Notes: generated by a model from the sequence alone, not told the origin. Positions 15,820 to 26,401 are shown, counted from the first letter of the stretch. The stretch: 64,000 nucleotides of DNA from Gaiellasilicea sp963811885 (GCA_963811885.1 CAWETB010000008.1:1-64000), one strand, 5' to 3'. A program made the numbers and translations.

Positions 15820-18786
15820 TCACTCCGTGGCGAGACCGCGCCGATGCGCGTAGGACGCAGCCTCGGTTCGATTCGCACAACGCGTCTTGCGCAGGATGCT
15901 GCGCACGTGATTGGCAGCCGTATGCTCGCTGATCACGAGCGCCGCACCGATCTCGCGGTTGCTCAGCCCGCGCGAGATGAGGAGCAGGACTTGCGCCTCG
16001 CGGGCCGAGAGCCCGTCCGGGAGGACATCCGCAAGCATGGACGAGCGAAGAGCGCCGATTCTCCGCTGGAGGGTCGGCATTCCGATCCGATCGGCCAGCG
16101 CCGAGGCCTCGCCCAGCAGCGCGTCGGCACGGTCGCGGCCGGCCGAGCCGACTGACAGCAGAAAACGGCCGTACTCGTACGCGGTGTGGGCTATCCATGT
16201 TTGCGCTCCCATCCGGCGGTTCAGCTCCAGCGCCACTTCGAAATGCGCCCGCGCCCGCTCCGCTTCACCGAGCACCGACGCGAGCATGCCGAGGTACCGG
16301 TCCGCGGCCCCGTAGCAGGAGACGAGGTGGCCGATCATTACGTTCGTGCCCGCAAACGGCTCGAGCTCCGGATACAGGAGCTCGGCCGCGCCTTCGTCGG
16401 CGAGCGAGGCGGTCGCGTCGGCGAGGTACGTGAGCGATCGCGAGCCAGAGCGACTCGCGGTAGCGATCGATCCCCTCGTGGACGATCCTGTCGAGCTCCT
16501 GCTTCGCCTCGACTTCCATTCCCAACTCGGCAAGCAGGGCAACGAGACCGGGGCGCCACGGACCACTACGGTCCGGGTCTCCGGCGAGGAGTCCGACGAC
16601 CGGCGCGAGCTCCTCGAGGCGCCCTTGCTCACGGCGGACGCTGAACATCTGAACCCCGTAGATGCCCGACGCGTCCCGTCCGGTCAGGACACGGCTCCAC
16701 TCGTGAGAGCGGTGCGCCATGGCTTCGGCGGCTTCGAGGCGGCCGTCGCAGAGCGCGATCGCCGAGCCGAAGTGCTCCGCGACATGGAAGATGAACGGCT
16801 GCGCGGTCTGCTCGGCCATCCGAAGCAGCTCGTCGACCTGTTGCCGGGCGACGTCGACGTCGCCGAGCGCGACGAGAGCAGGAACGCGCCAGCCCATCGC
16901 CTCTGCCTGGATCTCCGGGTTGTCGAGCACCGCAGCCAGGTCCCTCGCCTCGGTCACCATCTCGAGGATCTCGTCCAGCGCGCTCGTCCCGCGCGACCAG
17001 TAGGAGCGCATGAGGACGGTGGCGAGGCCGGTGCGATCACCAAGCCGCCGCGCCATTGCGATCGCGCTCGTCCGCGCCTGCGCGGCGCGATCGTGATCGC
17101 CCCGGAAGTCGAGCGCGCGGGCGAGCCCGCTGAGCAACGCGACGCGCAACTCGGAGCTCTCGTCGCTGAGCGCGTCCGCGGCCTCCTCGAGAAGCTCGAC
17201 CGCACCTTCGTCGACGATGCCGGGGCGCCAGCACGTCTCCTCGTAGCCGATCGCGGCGCGTGTGAGCAAGTCGGCGCTCGCGAGCTCGCGCGCGAGCTCC
17301 GCAGCCGAGCGGAAGGCGGCGAGTGACTCGGGCACCTTGCCCGCCCGGTGGCTCGCAGTGCCGAGCTCGAGGTAGGCCTCGGCCCGCGCGGATGCGGGCT
17401 CGATCCGGAGCTCGAGCGCCGTGCGAAACCGCGCCGCCGCCTCGTCGAACGCGAGTGCCGAGCGCGCAGCGCGCGCCGCGGCGAGGTTGTACTCGACTGC
17501 GCGCCCGGTCGCCCCGAGGGGGGCCGCGGCCGCAAAATGGTGCGCGAGGTCCGCGAGAACCCGGCCGGAGCGCTCGCCCGCGCTTTCGAGCGCCTCACCG
17601 ACGCGCAGGTGGAGCTCGGCGCGCCGCGCGCTTCCGAGACGGTCGTACAGCGCCTTGCGCACCAGCTCGTGGTTGAAGCGATAGACGAGCCTGCGCGACG
17701 GCACTTCCTCGATCATCCCGCTGCCGATGCCCTCGTCGAGGGCCGCCAGGAGCTCGGGCGTCCGCGAGACCGGCCGCTCTGAGGACGGTGTCGAGCTCGA
17801 ACTCCGCCCCGACGGTCGCCGCCAGCTCGAGCAGGTCGGTCGTCTCGGGCGCGAGGCGAGAGAGACGCTGGCTGACCACCTCGCGAACGCTCTCGGGTGT
17901 TCCGAGCTCAGCGATCGGCTGCGTGAGCGTAATGGCGCCGCCGACCACTTCGACCGCGCCGGTCTCGATGAGCGCCCGCCAGAGCTCGTTGACGAGGAAC
18001 GCGTTTCCTTCGGTGAGGTCGCTGATCGCCCGCGACAGATCGCTGAGTCCCTCGCTCGAGTCGGCTCCGGCGGCGCGCCTCACGAACTCCATGACGTCGT
18101 CGCCGGACAGCCCACCGAGCCGCAGGCGGACGACGTCCTCGGATCGACGGAGGTCGGCCAGCGTCTCCGAGAGCGTCTCCGGCATGTCGGCCTCGGTATC
18201 GCGGAACGTGGCGAGCAGGAGCACGCGAGCATCACCGCCCGGTTGCGCGAGGTGCCGCAGGAGCAGCAAGGTCGGAGCGTCGGCCCAGTGTCCGTCCTCG
18301 ATGATCAGGAGCACTGGACGCTTTTCGGCCACCGCCGTGAGGAGCTCCGTGACGGCCGTGTGGAGCCGGTGGCGCTCGGTGTCGGGATCCGCCTCGACGG
18401 GTGGCGACAGCTCGCCGGTGCGCTCGCTGAGATGCGGCAGCAGCCGGGTGAGCTCACCGCCTCCCGCGCCGAGCGCAGAACGCAGCTCGTCCGGCTCGAT
18501 CGTCCGCGTGAGACGGTCGAGCGCCTGCACGAACGGACCGTAGGGAGTGTGCACGACCTCGTCGCAGGCGCCGTACAGGACGAGCACGCCGGCGCTCGCC
18601 GCGTCGACGGCGAACTCGCGTACGAGCCTGCTCTTGCCCGAGCCGGACTCGCCGCCGATGAGAACCACGCGGCGTTCCTCGCCGGCGGCCGTGGACACGA
18701 GCGTGCGGAGAAACTCGAGCTCGGCAGAGCGTCCGACGAATGGAGAAGTCGACGTGAGGCTGAGCGGGCCGGGAAGAACGGGCCAT
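15820..18786 (-). CDS. Large LuxR-family (LAL/MalT-type) ATPase regulator, frame breaks
   Basis: N-terminal AAA/STAND ATPase (SPFVGRSAELEFLRTL, Walker A GGESGSGKSRLVREF, Walker B LLIIEDGHWAD), a long TPR-like middle and a C-terminal LuxR helix-turn-helix (LSAREAQVLLLISRGLSNRE, then HTAANHVRSILRKT). Joined length is about 985 residues, typical for LAL regulators. The frame breaks near 17775 and 16440. A third break near 18770 is likely, because the conserved N-terminus has no start codon in its own frame while ATG 18786 and GTG 18795 are one frame off; the first in-frame start would be GTG 18698, which removes conserved sequence. A 22-bp palindrome overlaps the start. Confidence 0.8.
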
Positions 18787-18794
18787 CCGCAGCA

Positions 18795-18816
18795 CGATAG
18801 TCAGATCTGACTATCG
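18795..18816. promoter_or_regulatory. Perfect 22-bp palindrome operator
   Basis: Half-site CGATAGTCAGA followed directly by its exact complement, centred on AGATCT. It touches the GTG at 18795 of the LuxR-type gene and is 107 bp before the FAD oxidase gene on the other strand. A perfect palindrome of this length is expected by chance about once in millions of bases, so a dimeric regulator probably binds here, perhaps controlling the LAL gene itself. The rest of 18817-18922 shows nothing further apart from a GGGAGA ribosome site before 18923. Confidence 0.55.
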
Positions 18817-18922
18817 CCCAGCGATCAGCAGGCGAAGAAAGTGGGTCAACACTCGTCATGACGGGACGCCGACCTCGCCGTAGCCTCGCATTCCGATGCA
18901 GATGCCAGACAAGGGAGAGTGA

Positions 18923-20322
18923 ATGAGCACCGTCAGCACACCCGCTCAGGCTGCACGCCGTGAGCTAACCGGATTCGGGGGTCGCTTGATCGGCCCCGAC
19001 GACGCCGAGTACGACGAGGCGCGCAGCGTCCACAACGCGATGATCGACAAGCGGCCGGCATTGATCGCCCGGCCCGCAACGCCGGATGAGGTGGCACGGG
19101 TGGTCGCGTTCGCGCGCGACAACGACTTGCTGCTCGCCATCCGCGGCGGCGGCCACAACGGCGCCGGTCTCGGAACGGCCGACGACGGCGTCGTGATCGA
19201 CCTGTCGCTGCTGAAGGACATCGAGGTCGACCCGCACGCGCGCACCGTGCGCGCCGGTGGAGGCTGCACCTGGGGCGAGGTCGACAGCGCGACGAACGAG
19301 CACGGCCTGGCGACGCCGAGCGGGATCGTCTCGACGACGGGAGTCGGCGGCCTCACGCTCGGCGGCGGCATCGGCCACCTCAGCCGCAAGCACGGACTCG
19401 CGATCGACAACCTGCTCGAGGCGGACGTCGTGCTCGCGAGCGGCGAACGCGTCCGCGCGAGCGCCGACGAGAACCCCGACCTGTTCTGGGCGCTTCGGGG
19501 CGGCGGCGGGAACTTCGGCGTCGTCACCTCGTTCCTCTTCCGGCTGCACGAGGTCGGCACGGTCATCGGCGGGCCGACGTTCTGGCCCGCCGAGCTCGGC
19601 GCAGAGGTGCTCTCGGCCTACCGCGAGTTCCTGCCTACCGCTCCCCGGGAGCTGAACGGCTTCTTCGCGTTCACCGTCGTGCCGCCCGCGCCACCGTTCC
19701 CGGAGGCGATCCACCTGCGAAACGTCTGCGGCGTCGTCTGGTGCTACATCGGCGACGAGGCCGGGCGCGGCGAAGGCGATGGCGCCCCTGCTGGAGAAGC
19801 TCCCAGAGCCGCTTCTACACGGGGTCGGGGCCAATGCCGCACTCGGCGCTACAGGGGGCGTTCGACGGGCTCTACCCGCCCGGCGACCAGTGGTACTGGC
19901 GCGCCGACTTCGTCGAGAAGATCCCCGACGAGGCCGATCGCGATCCACGCGCGCTTCGGCGCTGCGCTGCCGACGATGAAGTCGACGATGCACCTCTATC
20001 CGATCGACGGCGCGGTGCACGACGTCCAGTCTGGCGACACCGCTTGGGGCTACCGCAACGCGACGTGGGGATCCGTCTTCGCCGGCGTCGACCCCGACCC
20101 CGCGAACGCGGAGCTCGTCAGCCGGTGGAGCATCGACTACTTCGAGGCGCTGCACCCGTACTCGGCCGGCGGCGCGCTACGTGAACATGATGATGGACGA
20201 AGGTCAGGACCGGGTTCGGGCTGCCTACGGCGGCAACTACGACCGGCTCGCCCGCGATCAAGGCGACATACGACCCGGAGAACCTCTTCCGCGTCAACCA
20301 GAACGTGCGGCCTGCCGCCTAG
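18923..20322 (+). CDS. FAD-linked oxidase with BBE-type C-terminus, several frame breaks
   Basis: The N-terminal FAD-binding domain (PCMH/vanillyl-alcohol-oxidase fold) has RPATPDEVARVVAFAR, the covalent-FAD His in IRGGGHNGAG, TPSGIVSTTGVGGLTLGGGI and ALRGGGGNFGVVTSF. The C-terminal berberine-bridge-like end is NLFRVNQNV before the TAG at 20320. The frame breaks near 19770, 19940, 20180 and 20255. The second covalent-FAD residue (Cys in bicovalent members) is Ala here (HGLAID). Likely oxidises a sugar or small secondary-metabolite alcohol; the substrate is unknown. A broken paralog lies at 20970. Confidence 0.75.
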
Positions 20323-20355
20323 ACAAACCGCAGGACAACCGAGAGGAGACACACC

Positions 20356-20853
20356 ATGAAGCGCATGCTTGGCCTCGCCGTGCTCGCAGGAGCTGCGGCC
20401 CTCACAGTCCTGGCTGTGACGGCCTTCGGCGGCACCGCCCACCGCGCACAGCCGACAGGCGTGACGATCACGCCGCTCGCACACGCGACGATCGCCGCGC
20501 GTGTCGACACATCCAGCAGCGGGATCAAGATCAAGACGCACGGCCCGAAGGACATGCTCGTGACGTCGATCGTCGTCGACCCGAGCGGCTCGTTCGGCTG
20601 GCACACGCACCCCGGCCCGGTGCTCGTGAGCGTGGCCAGCGGCACCCTGTCGCTCTACCACGCAGAGCATCGCCGCTGCGACCGCGAGACGGTCACGGCC
20701 GGACAGGGTTTCATCGAGGACGGCGGTGACGTCCATCTCGCGCGCAACGAGGGGACGACCCCGGTGCAGCTCTACGTGACGTTCCTCGCCCAGCCCGGAA
20801 CGACCGAGTTCCTGACCGAGGTGGCCGCACCGGCGGCTTGCAGGGGGATCTAG
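20356..20853 (+). CDS. Secreted cupin-domain protein
   Basis: 165 residues: a signal peptide (MKRMLGLAVLAGAAALTVLA), then a cupin with motif 1 GSFGWHTHPGPVLVSVASG and a second motif around FIEDGGDVHLARNEG. The His residues in WHTHPG and DVHLARN are probable metal ligands. Starts 33 bp after the FAD oxidase with GAGAGGAG as ribosome site, so the two may be co-transcribed. Function unknown; similar secreted cupins are often annotated only as cupin proteins. Confidence 0.8.
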   Translation: MKRMLGLAVLAGAAALTVLAVTAFGGTAHRAQPTGVTITPLAHATIAARVDTSSSGIKIKTHGPKDMLVTSIVVDPSGSFGWHTHPGPVLVSVASGTLSLYHAEHRRCDRETVTAGQGFIEDGGDVHLARNEGTTPVQLYVTFLAQPGTTEFLTEVAAPAACRGI

Positions 20854-20861
20854 CTCATCAG

Positions 20862-20903
20862 CCATGCGGGTGCGGGACGACGATCCATCTCGCACCCGCA
20901 TGG
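20862..20903 (+). terminator. Hairpin after the cupin gene
   Basis: Arms CCATGCGGGTGCG (20862-20874) and CGCACCCGCATGG (20891-20903), a perfect 13-bp stem with a 16-nt loop, starting 8 bp after the cupin stop codon. Confidence 0.5.
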
Positions 20904-20969
20904 ATATCGCGTTGAATGGGAGCCGGCGCACCAGACGGCGTTGGCGTCTAAAAAAGCAGTGCGGTAGGC

Positions 20970-21193
20970 AAGCTGAGCGACGGATTCGCGGGCAAGATCG
21001 TGTACCTCGACGACCCGGGCTACGCCGCGGCGCGCGCGGTCTCGAACAGCATGATCGACCGCCGGCGGCGCTGATCGTGCGGCCGACGGGCACCGACGAC
21101 GACGTCGCGGCCCTCCGTTTCGCCCGTGAGCAGGATCTGATCGTCGCGGTTCGGCGGCGGCCACTGCGACTCGGCCGGCAGCCAGGCGCGTTA
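20970..21193 (+). pseudogene. Remnant of an FAD-linked oxidase N-terminus
   Basis: Read in three frames, this stretch gives KLSDGFAGKIVYLDDPGYAA, RAVSNSMIDRR, then ALIVRPTGTDDDVAALRFAR, EQDLIVAV and, after another shift, GGHCDSAGS. These match the N-terminal FAD domain of the gene at 18923 (YDEARSVHNAMIDKRPALIARP). There is no start codon context and nothing matching the rest of the enzyme follows, so unlike the single-base breaks elsewhere this is a true fragment. Confidence 0.6.
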
Positions 21194-21204
21194 GGCTGGC
21201 GCCG

Positions 21205-21609
21205 ATGCTCTCCGACCGCTTCCGCGCCGCTGTCGAACAACGGAACGTCGATCACGTTCCCGAGCTGTTCCACGAGCACGCGGTCTTCCGCAGTCCGATT
21301 CTGTTCAAGCCGTATGAGGGCCGGGATCAGGTCTTGAAGGTGCTGCGAGCAGCCGAGCAGGTGCTCGGGATCGGCGGCAGCTTCCGCTATCTGCACCAAC
21401 TCGAAGACCCGGACGACCGTGTCGCGATCCTGGAGTTCGCAACCGAGGTCGACGGGAAGCAGGTCGAGGGGATCGACAAGCTGACCTTCGACGAGGATGG
21501 CCTGATCACCGAGCTCAAGGTGATGATTCGCCCGGCTTCGGCACTCCAGCTGGTCGGCGCACGGATGGCCGAGGAGTTCCCAAGGGTCGGCCTCAGCCTC
21601 CCGAGCTAA
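21205..21609 (+). CDS. SnoaL-like / NTF2-fold protein
   Basis: 134 residues: LSDRFRAAVEQRNVDHVPEL, FHEHAVFRSPILFKPYEGRD, then beta strands (VAILEFATEVDGKQVEGIDK, LTFDEDGLITELKVMIRP). The layout of N-terminal helices, a buried acidic region and a final sheet is typical of nuclear-transport-factor-2-like proteins with SnoaL function (isomerase or ligand-binding). The true activity cannot be told from sequence. Stands alone between the oxidase remnant and a small zinc-ribbon gene. Confidence 0.65.
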   Translation: MLSDRFRAAVEQRNVDHVPELFHEHAVFRSPILFKPYEGRDQVLKVLRAAEQVLGIGGSFRYLHQLEDPDDRVAILEFATEVDGKQVEGIDKLTFDEDGLITELKVMIRPASALQLVGARMAEEFPRVGLSLPS

Positions 21610-21673
21610 CCTGGACGAGTCAAGCCGCGTGGCCAGTGGACGGCCAGGAAGGCGGCCGATAGAACGAGAGCGG

Positions 21674-21928
21674 ATGCCCGACGCAGACAGCTACTCACAG
21701 CTCGTGGCCCGCTACGGCGAGGAGACGGTCGCCGCCGCCGTGCTGGCGCGCTGGTCGCTCGACCCCGAGGCCGACGACCGCTGGGCCGCGCTCATGGGGG
21801 ACGTAGAGCGGGACGGGTTCGAGCGTGTCTGCCCGTCCTGCAACCGCATCCGCTCCGTCCGCGACTTCCACTGGGACGGGATCGATCAGATCGTCTGCGG
21901 CGATTGCTCGACGTGGGGAGTCTTCTAG
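21674..21928 (+). CDS. Small zinc-ribbon-like protein of unknown function
   Basis: From ATG 21674 (MPDADSYSQLVARYGEET) the product is 84 residues. A helical first half (VAAAVLARWSLDPEADDRWA) is followed by CPSCNRIRSVRDFHWDGIDQ and CGDC, a CxxC-x17-CxxC pair that could bind zinc. I know no named family. A longer version from 21629 is possible but has an unlikely Arg/Pro-rich start. Confidence 0.5.
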   Translation: MPDADSYSQLVARYGEETVAAAVLARWSLDPEADDRWAALMGDVERDGFERVCPSCNRIRSVRDFHWDGIDQIVCGDCSTWGVF

Positions 21929-21989
21929 CCCTCACCGCAGGATCGACTCGGGTCACGCGAGCGCGTGCCAGATGCCGGTTCGGAGCTTC

Positions 21990-23382
21990 TCAGTGGGCAA
22001 ACGCCGCGCCGGTGGTCTGGTCGTGGACGGGCGCAGGCTGCGCCTGGAGACGCGGGAGCTGCCGCTCGAGGTCAGAGACGAGCAGGTCGGCGAGGTCGTG
22101 CGTGAAGCCCCGCCGCACGACGACGCGGAGTGCCGCAAGGTCGGTGCGGTTCTCGGGGAATGTGTAGGCGGGGACCTGCCAGCCACGCTCGCGCAGCGCG
22201 TTCGAGACGTCGAACGCCGTGTAGTTCTCGACGTCGTCCTTCAGCGTGAACGCGAACACGGGGAGCTCGTCCCCGCGCGTGAGCAACTCGAACGGCCCCA
22301 GCTCGGCGATCCGCGACGAGAGCCGCGTCGCGACGTCACGGGCGTACCCCTGCACCTTCCGGTACCCGTCGAAGCCGAGCCGGAGGAAGTTGTAGTACTG
22401 CCCGACGACCTGAGCGCCGGGTCGGGAGAAATTGAGCGCGAACGTCGGCATGTTGTCCCCGAGGTAGTTGACCCAGAACACGAGGTCGCCGGGGAGCGCG
22501 TCGGCATCGCGCCAGACGACCCAGCCCACACCCGGATAGACGAGCCCGTACTTGTGCCCCGACGTGTTGATGGACGCGACCCTGGGCAGGCGGAAGTCCC
22601 ACTCGAGGTCCGGATCGAGGAAGGGCGCGATCATTGCGCCCGACGCGCCGTCGACGTGCACCGGAACGTCGAGCCCGGTCTCCGCCTGCAGGGCGTCCAG
22701 CGCCGAGCAGATCTCCGCGACCGGTTCGTACGCGCCGTCGAACGTCGAGCCGAGGATGGCGACGACGCCGATGGTGTTCTCGTCGCAACGCTTGACAGCC
22801 TCGTCGGCCGAGAGCGTGAAACGATCGCCTTCCATCGGCACGAGCCGCATCTCCACATCCCAGTAATTGGCGAACTTCTCCCAGCACACCTGGACGTTGA
22901 TCCCCATCACGAGATTCGGCTTGTCGGCCGGCTTGCCCTCGGCCAGGCGGCGCTTCTGCCAGCGTCGCTTGAGCGCAAGCCCGCCGAGCATGGCGGCCTC
23001 GCTCGAACCGGTCGTCGAGCAGCCGGTCGCCTCAGCCGACTCCGGCGCATGCCAGAGGTTGCTCAGAATGCTGACGCAGCGGGCTTCGAGCTCGGCCGTC
23101 TGCGGATACTCGTCCTTGTCGATCATGTTCTTGTCGAAGCACTCGGCCATCAGCTTCTCGGCCTGCGGCTCCATCCACGTGGTGACGAACGTCGCGACGT
23201 TCAGCCGCGCGTTGCCGTCGAGCATGAGCTCGTCGTGGACGATCTGGTAGGCGACATCGGGCGGCAGCTCGCCGTCCGGCAGCTCGTGCCGGGGGATCGT
23301 GCCCGTCTCGAGGCTGAACAGCGGCGCAACCGCGAGGTCCTGCCGCCCGCCCGTCGCCTGAGCCCGGATGCTTGAGTGGCAT
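21990..23382 (-). CDS. gadB: Glutamate decarboxylase (PLP-dependent)
   Basis: Converts glutamate to GABA with proton uptake. The sequence shows DELMLDGNARLNVATFVTTW, the substrate region GCSTTGSSEAAMLGGLALKR, HVDGASGAM and the PLP lysine in SINTSGHKYGLVYPGVGW. The start chosen is ATG 23382, 8 nt after an ideal ribosome site (AAGGAGG); this needs one frame break near 23340 to join APLFSLETGTIPRHELP. Without the break the frame would extend to 23447 with an unrelated N-terminus. About 463 residues, as usual for GAD. No GABA antiporter gene is next to it. Confidence 0.88.
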
Positions 23383-23516
23383 GACCTCGACCTCCTTCGA
23401 TGTCCGCTGGGCTCGACGAATCGCGTCGCCGAGCTGATCCGGCTCAACCTTATGGGTCAGTCGCGGCAGAGGTGGCAGGGTGCGCGTGTGAACGCCAACG
23501 CCACGTCTCCGAGCGC

Positions 23517-24179
23517 ATGAGGAGTCGCGTGCGTTGGATGGCCCTCTGTTTCGCCCTCGGGTCGACCTGCTTCCTCATCGGCCCCTTCCCCGGCTACGCG
23601 CAGCTGGTCGGCGACTCGGCTGATGCCGTCACCTTCTTCATCGGCTCGATCCTGTTCACCGCCGGCGGAGGGCTCCAGAGCTGGCTGGCCTGGCCCGATC
23701 GGCGCTCCCCCGGTGGCGGAGCCGCGGGCTGGTGGGCCGCGATCATCCAGTCCGCCGGCACGCTGTTCTTCAATCTCACGACCTACCAGGCGATGCACAC
23801 CGTGTTGACGAGCTCCGAGTACGACAAGCTCGTCTGGCGGCCCGATTGGCGCGGGTCGATCTGCTTCCTCGTCTCGGGCGCGATCGCCTATCGCGCCTCG
23901 GCGCGTCGCGGGTGGTTGCCGGTGCGCGGCGGAGCGGGCTGGTGGCAGCCGGCGGTCAACCTGCTCGGCTGCATCTTCTTCGGAATCTCGGCTGTCGCCG
24001 GCTACGTCGTTCCGTCGACCGGATCGATGCTCGATCTGGCCGCGGCCAACTGGAACACCTCGCTGGGGGCAGCGTGTTTCCTGGCCTGTGCGCTCGACAC
24101 GTTGCGAACCGACTGGACCTCGACGAGGACGTCCGGTCGAGACCGTGCACTACCTGCTCGTTTGCGCCCCGGGCGCTGA
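23517..24179 (+). CDS. Multi-pass membrane protein (YrhK-domain-like)
   Basis: From ATG 23517 (MRSRVRWMALCFALGSTCFL), 220 residues with about six hydrophobic segments: ALCFALGSTCFLIGPFPGY, AVTFFIGSILFTAGGGLQSW, GWWAAIIQSAGTLFFNLTTY, ICFLVSGAIAYRA, NLLGCIFFGISAVAGYVV and LGAACFLACALDTL. The repeated F.GS..F pattern with paired Trp resembles the YrhK domain. Function unknown. Divergent from gadB. Confidence 0.6.
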   Translation: MRSRVRWMALCFALGSTCFLIGPFPGYAQLVGDSADAVTFFIGSILFTAGGGLQSWLAWPDRRSPGGGAAGWWAAIIQSAGTLFFNLTTYQAMHTVLTSSEYDKLVWRPDWRGSICFLVSGAIAYRASARRGWLPVRGGAGWWQPAVNLLGCIFFGISAVAGYVVPSTGSMLDLAAANWNTSLGAACFLACALDTLRTDWTSTRTSGRDRALPARLRPGR

Positions 24180-24226
24180 ACCGCCAGTGTTCCGGCAACG
24201 GAAGGCAAAATAGAGGGGGGTACACC

Positions 24227-24773
24227 ATGGAACGGCTTCCTTGGACTGCGCGGTTCCGGCACGTCGCGACCGCGAGACGTCTCCTGCTCGCCACCGTCAC
24301 CGCGCTTGCGCTGACGGTGCTTGCCGTGGCAGGCGTGGCCGCGACGCTGGCACCCGGCCCGAACGGCTGCCCGACCAACAAGAGCCTGAAGACTGCCCCG
24401 ATCGCCGACCTCGCACCGCCCGCGCGGACCCAGATCGAGGCGTTCGACGTGCTGTCCGGGCCGGTCAACTCCCAGACGCAGACCTTCACCCTGAAGGTGC
24501 GGGTCGGAAGCACCTGCAGCGGCATCGACATCAAGGGCGCGAGCGTCTACGTGACCGCGGTGCCCTACAACCAGTTCACGCATCCCAGAGGAGGAGCTCA
24601 CCGGGGACGACGGCACGGCGACCCTGGTCTTCCGCCGCGACGCGAACTTCCCCGCGAGCAGCAAGCAGCAGCAGCTGACGCTCTTCATCCGCGCGACGAA
24701 GCCGGGTGAGGCGAACGGGGATCTCGCCGGCGTCTCGACCAGGCGGCTCGTCGCGGTCAACTTCGGGAACTAA
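24227..24773 (+). CDS. Secreted or membrane-anchored protein of unknown function, one frame break
   Basis: ATG 24227 follows GAGGGGGG. The protein has an N-terminal membrane/signal segment (RRLLLATVTALALTVLAVAG) and an extracellular beta-rich part (QIEAFDVLSGPVNSQTQTFT, VYVTAVPYNQFTHP). The frame breaks near 24590, where EEELTGDDGTATLVFRRD continues one frame over to the TAA at 24771. The text TLKVRVGSTCSGIDIKGASV resembles Ig-like calcium-free folds. Not recognised further. Confidence 0.55.
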
Positions 24774-24776
24774 CGC

Positions 24777-25423
24777 TCACTCGTGCACGGCCGCGCCCGA
24801 GCCAGCTCGCGGCGCGGCCGTCGCTCGCCGGGAGAGCAAGACCCCGACCACGATCAGCCACACGGGCACGAGGATGAATCCGAAGAACCCGAGCGGCGTC
24901 AGGAGCGACGCTCCGATCACGATCGTCGCCCACGCAAGCGGCGTCGGCAGCATCCCGTTGCGGCGAGCGCCGAGGCCTGTCGCGAGGAGCATCGCCGCGA
25001 ACGCAACGTTCCACGCCAGCCAGTCGTAGGAGTGCAGCTGGTTCAGCGTGTAGACGGTGTTCCGCTCACCTTCGTGCGCTGCGTTCGTCATCGCACCTTC
25101 GAGCATGGAGACGAGGAAAACGTCGCAGCGGCAAGAAGCGCCCCGCCGAACGCGACCGAGCCGTGGCCGCCGTCGCCGTTGCCCTGCGCGAGTCGTCGCC
25201 ACAGGGCGACCCCGAAGAAGAGGAGCAAGAACGCGATCAGTGGGCCGACCAGGAGGGCGACGATCTGGTGCTGTCCGTGGTTGTCCTGCCAGTACGCGAA
25301 CGTCTCGGCCGGCCCTGTCTCGCTGGCCGGATCGTTCCACAGCAGGGCGAGACCGACGAAGAACAAGAGCCCCGCGAGCACTCCGGCCAGCGGCAGGAAG
25401 CGGTCGAATCGGTCGGAAACCAC
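24777..25423 (-). CDS. Integral membrane protein of unknown function, one frame break
   Basis: ATG 25423 (MVSDRFDRFLPLAGVLAGLL) with hydrophobic segments FLPLAGVLAGLLFFVGLALL, IVALLVGPLIAFLLLFFGVALW and GALLAAATF. The frame breaks near 25115, and the continuation VSMLEGAMTNAAHEGERNTV gives two or three more segments and ends RRATAAPRAGSGAAVHE. Joined length about 215 residues. The arrangement is like DUF4386-type membrane proteins, but I cannot confirm this. Confidence 0.6.
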
Positions 25424-25480
25424 TCGGTTCCTCTCACTAGGGGCCGCGACCCTACTCCTATCCCCCTGGATTTCCTAGCG

Positions 25481-26335
25481 CTAGTGCTGGGCGGCCTTCG
25501 CGACCTCGCGGATCGCGTCGATCACGAGCTGCGGATCCTGCTCCTCGACCGCGTGACCGGTATGGACGACCAGCTGCTTCGCGCGCGGGCTGAGGACGAG
25601 CCAGCCCTTCTGGTCCGAGACGTTGCGCCGCATCCCGGCCGCCTCCGAGGGGAACGGCGAGCCGGCGATCTCCGCGGCCGAGTACTCGTTGCTGATGATC
25701 GTGACCGGGATGTCGCCGATCCGCTTGCGAGCCGCCCAGGCGTCCTTCTCGACCTGAAGGTAGTCACGGCGTTCGACGTTCGCAGGGTTCTTCGGGTCGG
25801 TCTCCTCGACGATCTCCCGAGGCGGATTGCGGAACGGCGCGGGAACCTCGACGAAGACAATGCCGGCGACCTCGTCGGGGTGCTCGTACGCGTAGCCGGC
25901 AGAGATGTAGCCGCCGCCCGAGGTGCCGACGAGGACGTAGGGGCCGGGGATCTTGGCAGCCCGGAGAAGCGCCTCGAAGTCGCCGACGAGATCCGACAGC
26001 TCGCGGGGGCCGGCGGCAGGGTCGCTCCCGCCCAGGTTCGCGCGGTCGTAGACGCAGGTCCGCGCGACCTCGGCGATGCTGCGCTCCGCGAACCCGTACG
26101 AGTCGCTCGTGTCCTCGTCGCCTCCCTCCATGACGACGGTCGGCGAGCCGCTGCCGGTGCACCTCACGTAGAGGCCGCGCTTCCCGTCGATGCGGACGAC
26201 GCGGTCGAGATCGTCGTCGGGGGCAGCACGAGTCGATGAGCGGGTCGACGAGCTGTCGGCGGTGGTCGCCTCGCCGCCGCAGCCGGTGAGCAGAAGGCCG
26301 CACGCACCGACGGTGATCAGCGACGTGAAGGTCAC
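25481..26335 (-). CDS. Lipoprotein alpha/beta hydrolase
   Basis: 284 residues. The N-terminus MTFTSLITVGACGLLLTGCG is a lipoprotein signal (lipobox LLTGC). A Ser/Thr/Arg-rich linker follows, then an alpha/beta hydrolase: the oxyanion region VVMEGGDEDTSD, CVYDRANLGGSDP, nucleophile elbow VGTSGGGYI (GxSxG) and the C-terminal His in QLVVHTGHAVEEQDP. Probably acts on the outside of the membrane on an unknown ester. Divergent from the DUF202 gene. Confidence 0.82.
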   Translation of the reverse strand: MTFTSLITVGACGLLLTGCGGEATTADSSSTRSSTRAAPDDDLDRVVRIDGKRGLYVRCTGSGSPTVVMEGGDEDTSDSYGFAERSIAEVARTCVYDRANLGGSDPAAGPRELSDLVGDFEALLRAAKIPGPYVLVGTSGGGYISAGYAYEHPDEVAGIVFVEVPAPFRNPPREIVEETDPKNPANVERRDYLQVEKDAWAARKRIGDIPVTIISNEYSAAEIAGSPFPSEAAGMRRNVSDQKGWLVLSPRAKQLVVHTGHAVEEQDPQLVIDAIREVAKAAQH

Positions 26336-26401
26336 GACGCCCGATCATCCCACTCGGCCGCTCCCATTACGAGACCCCGACGAACTGTGTTAGATGCGGT
26401 C

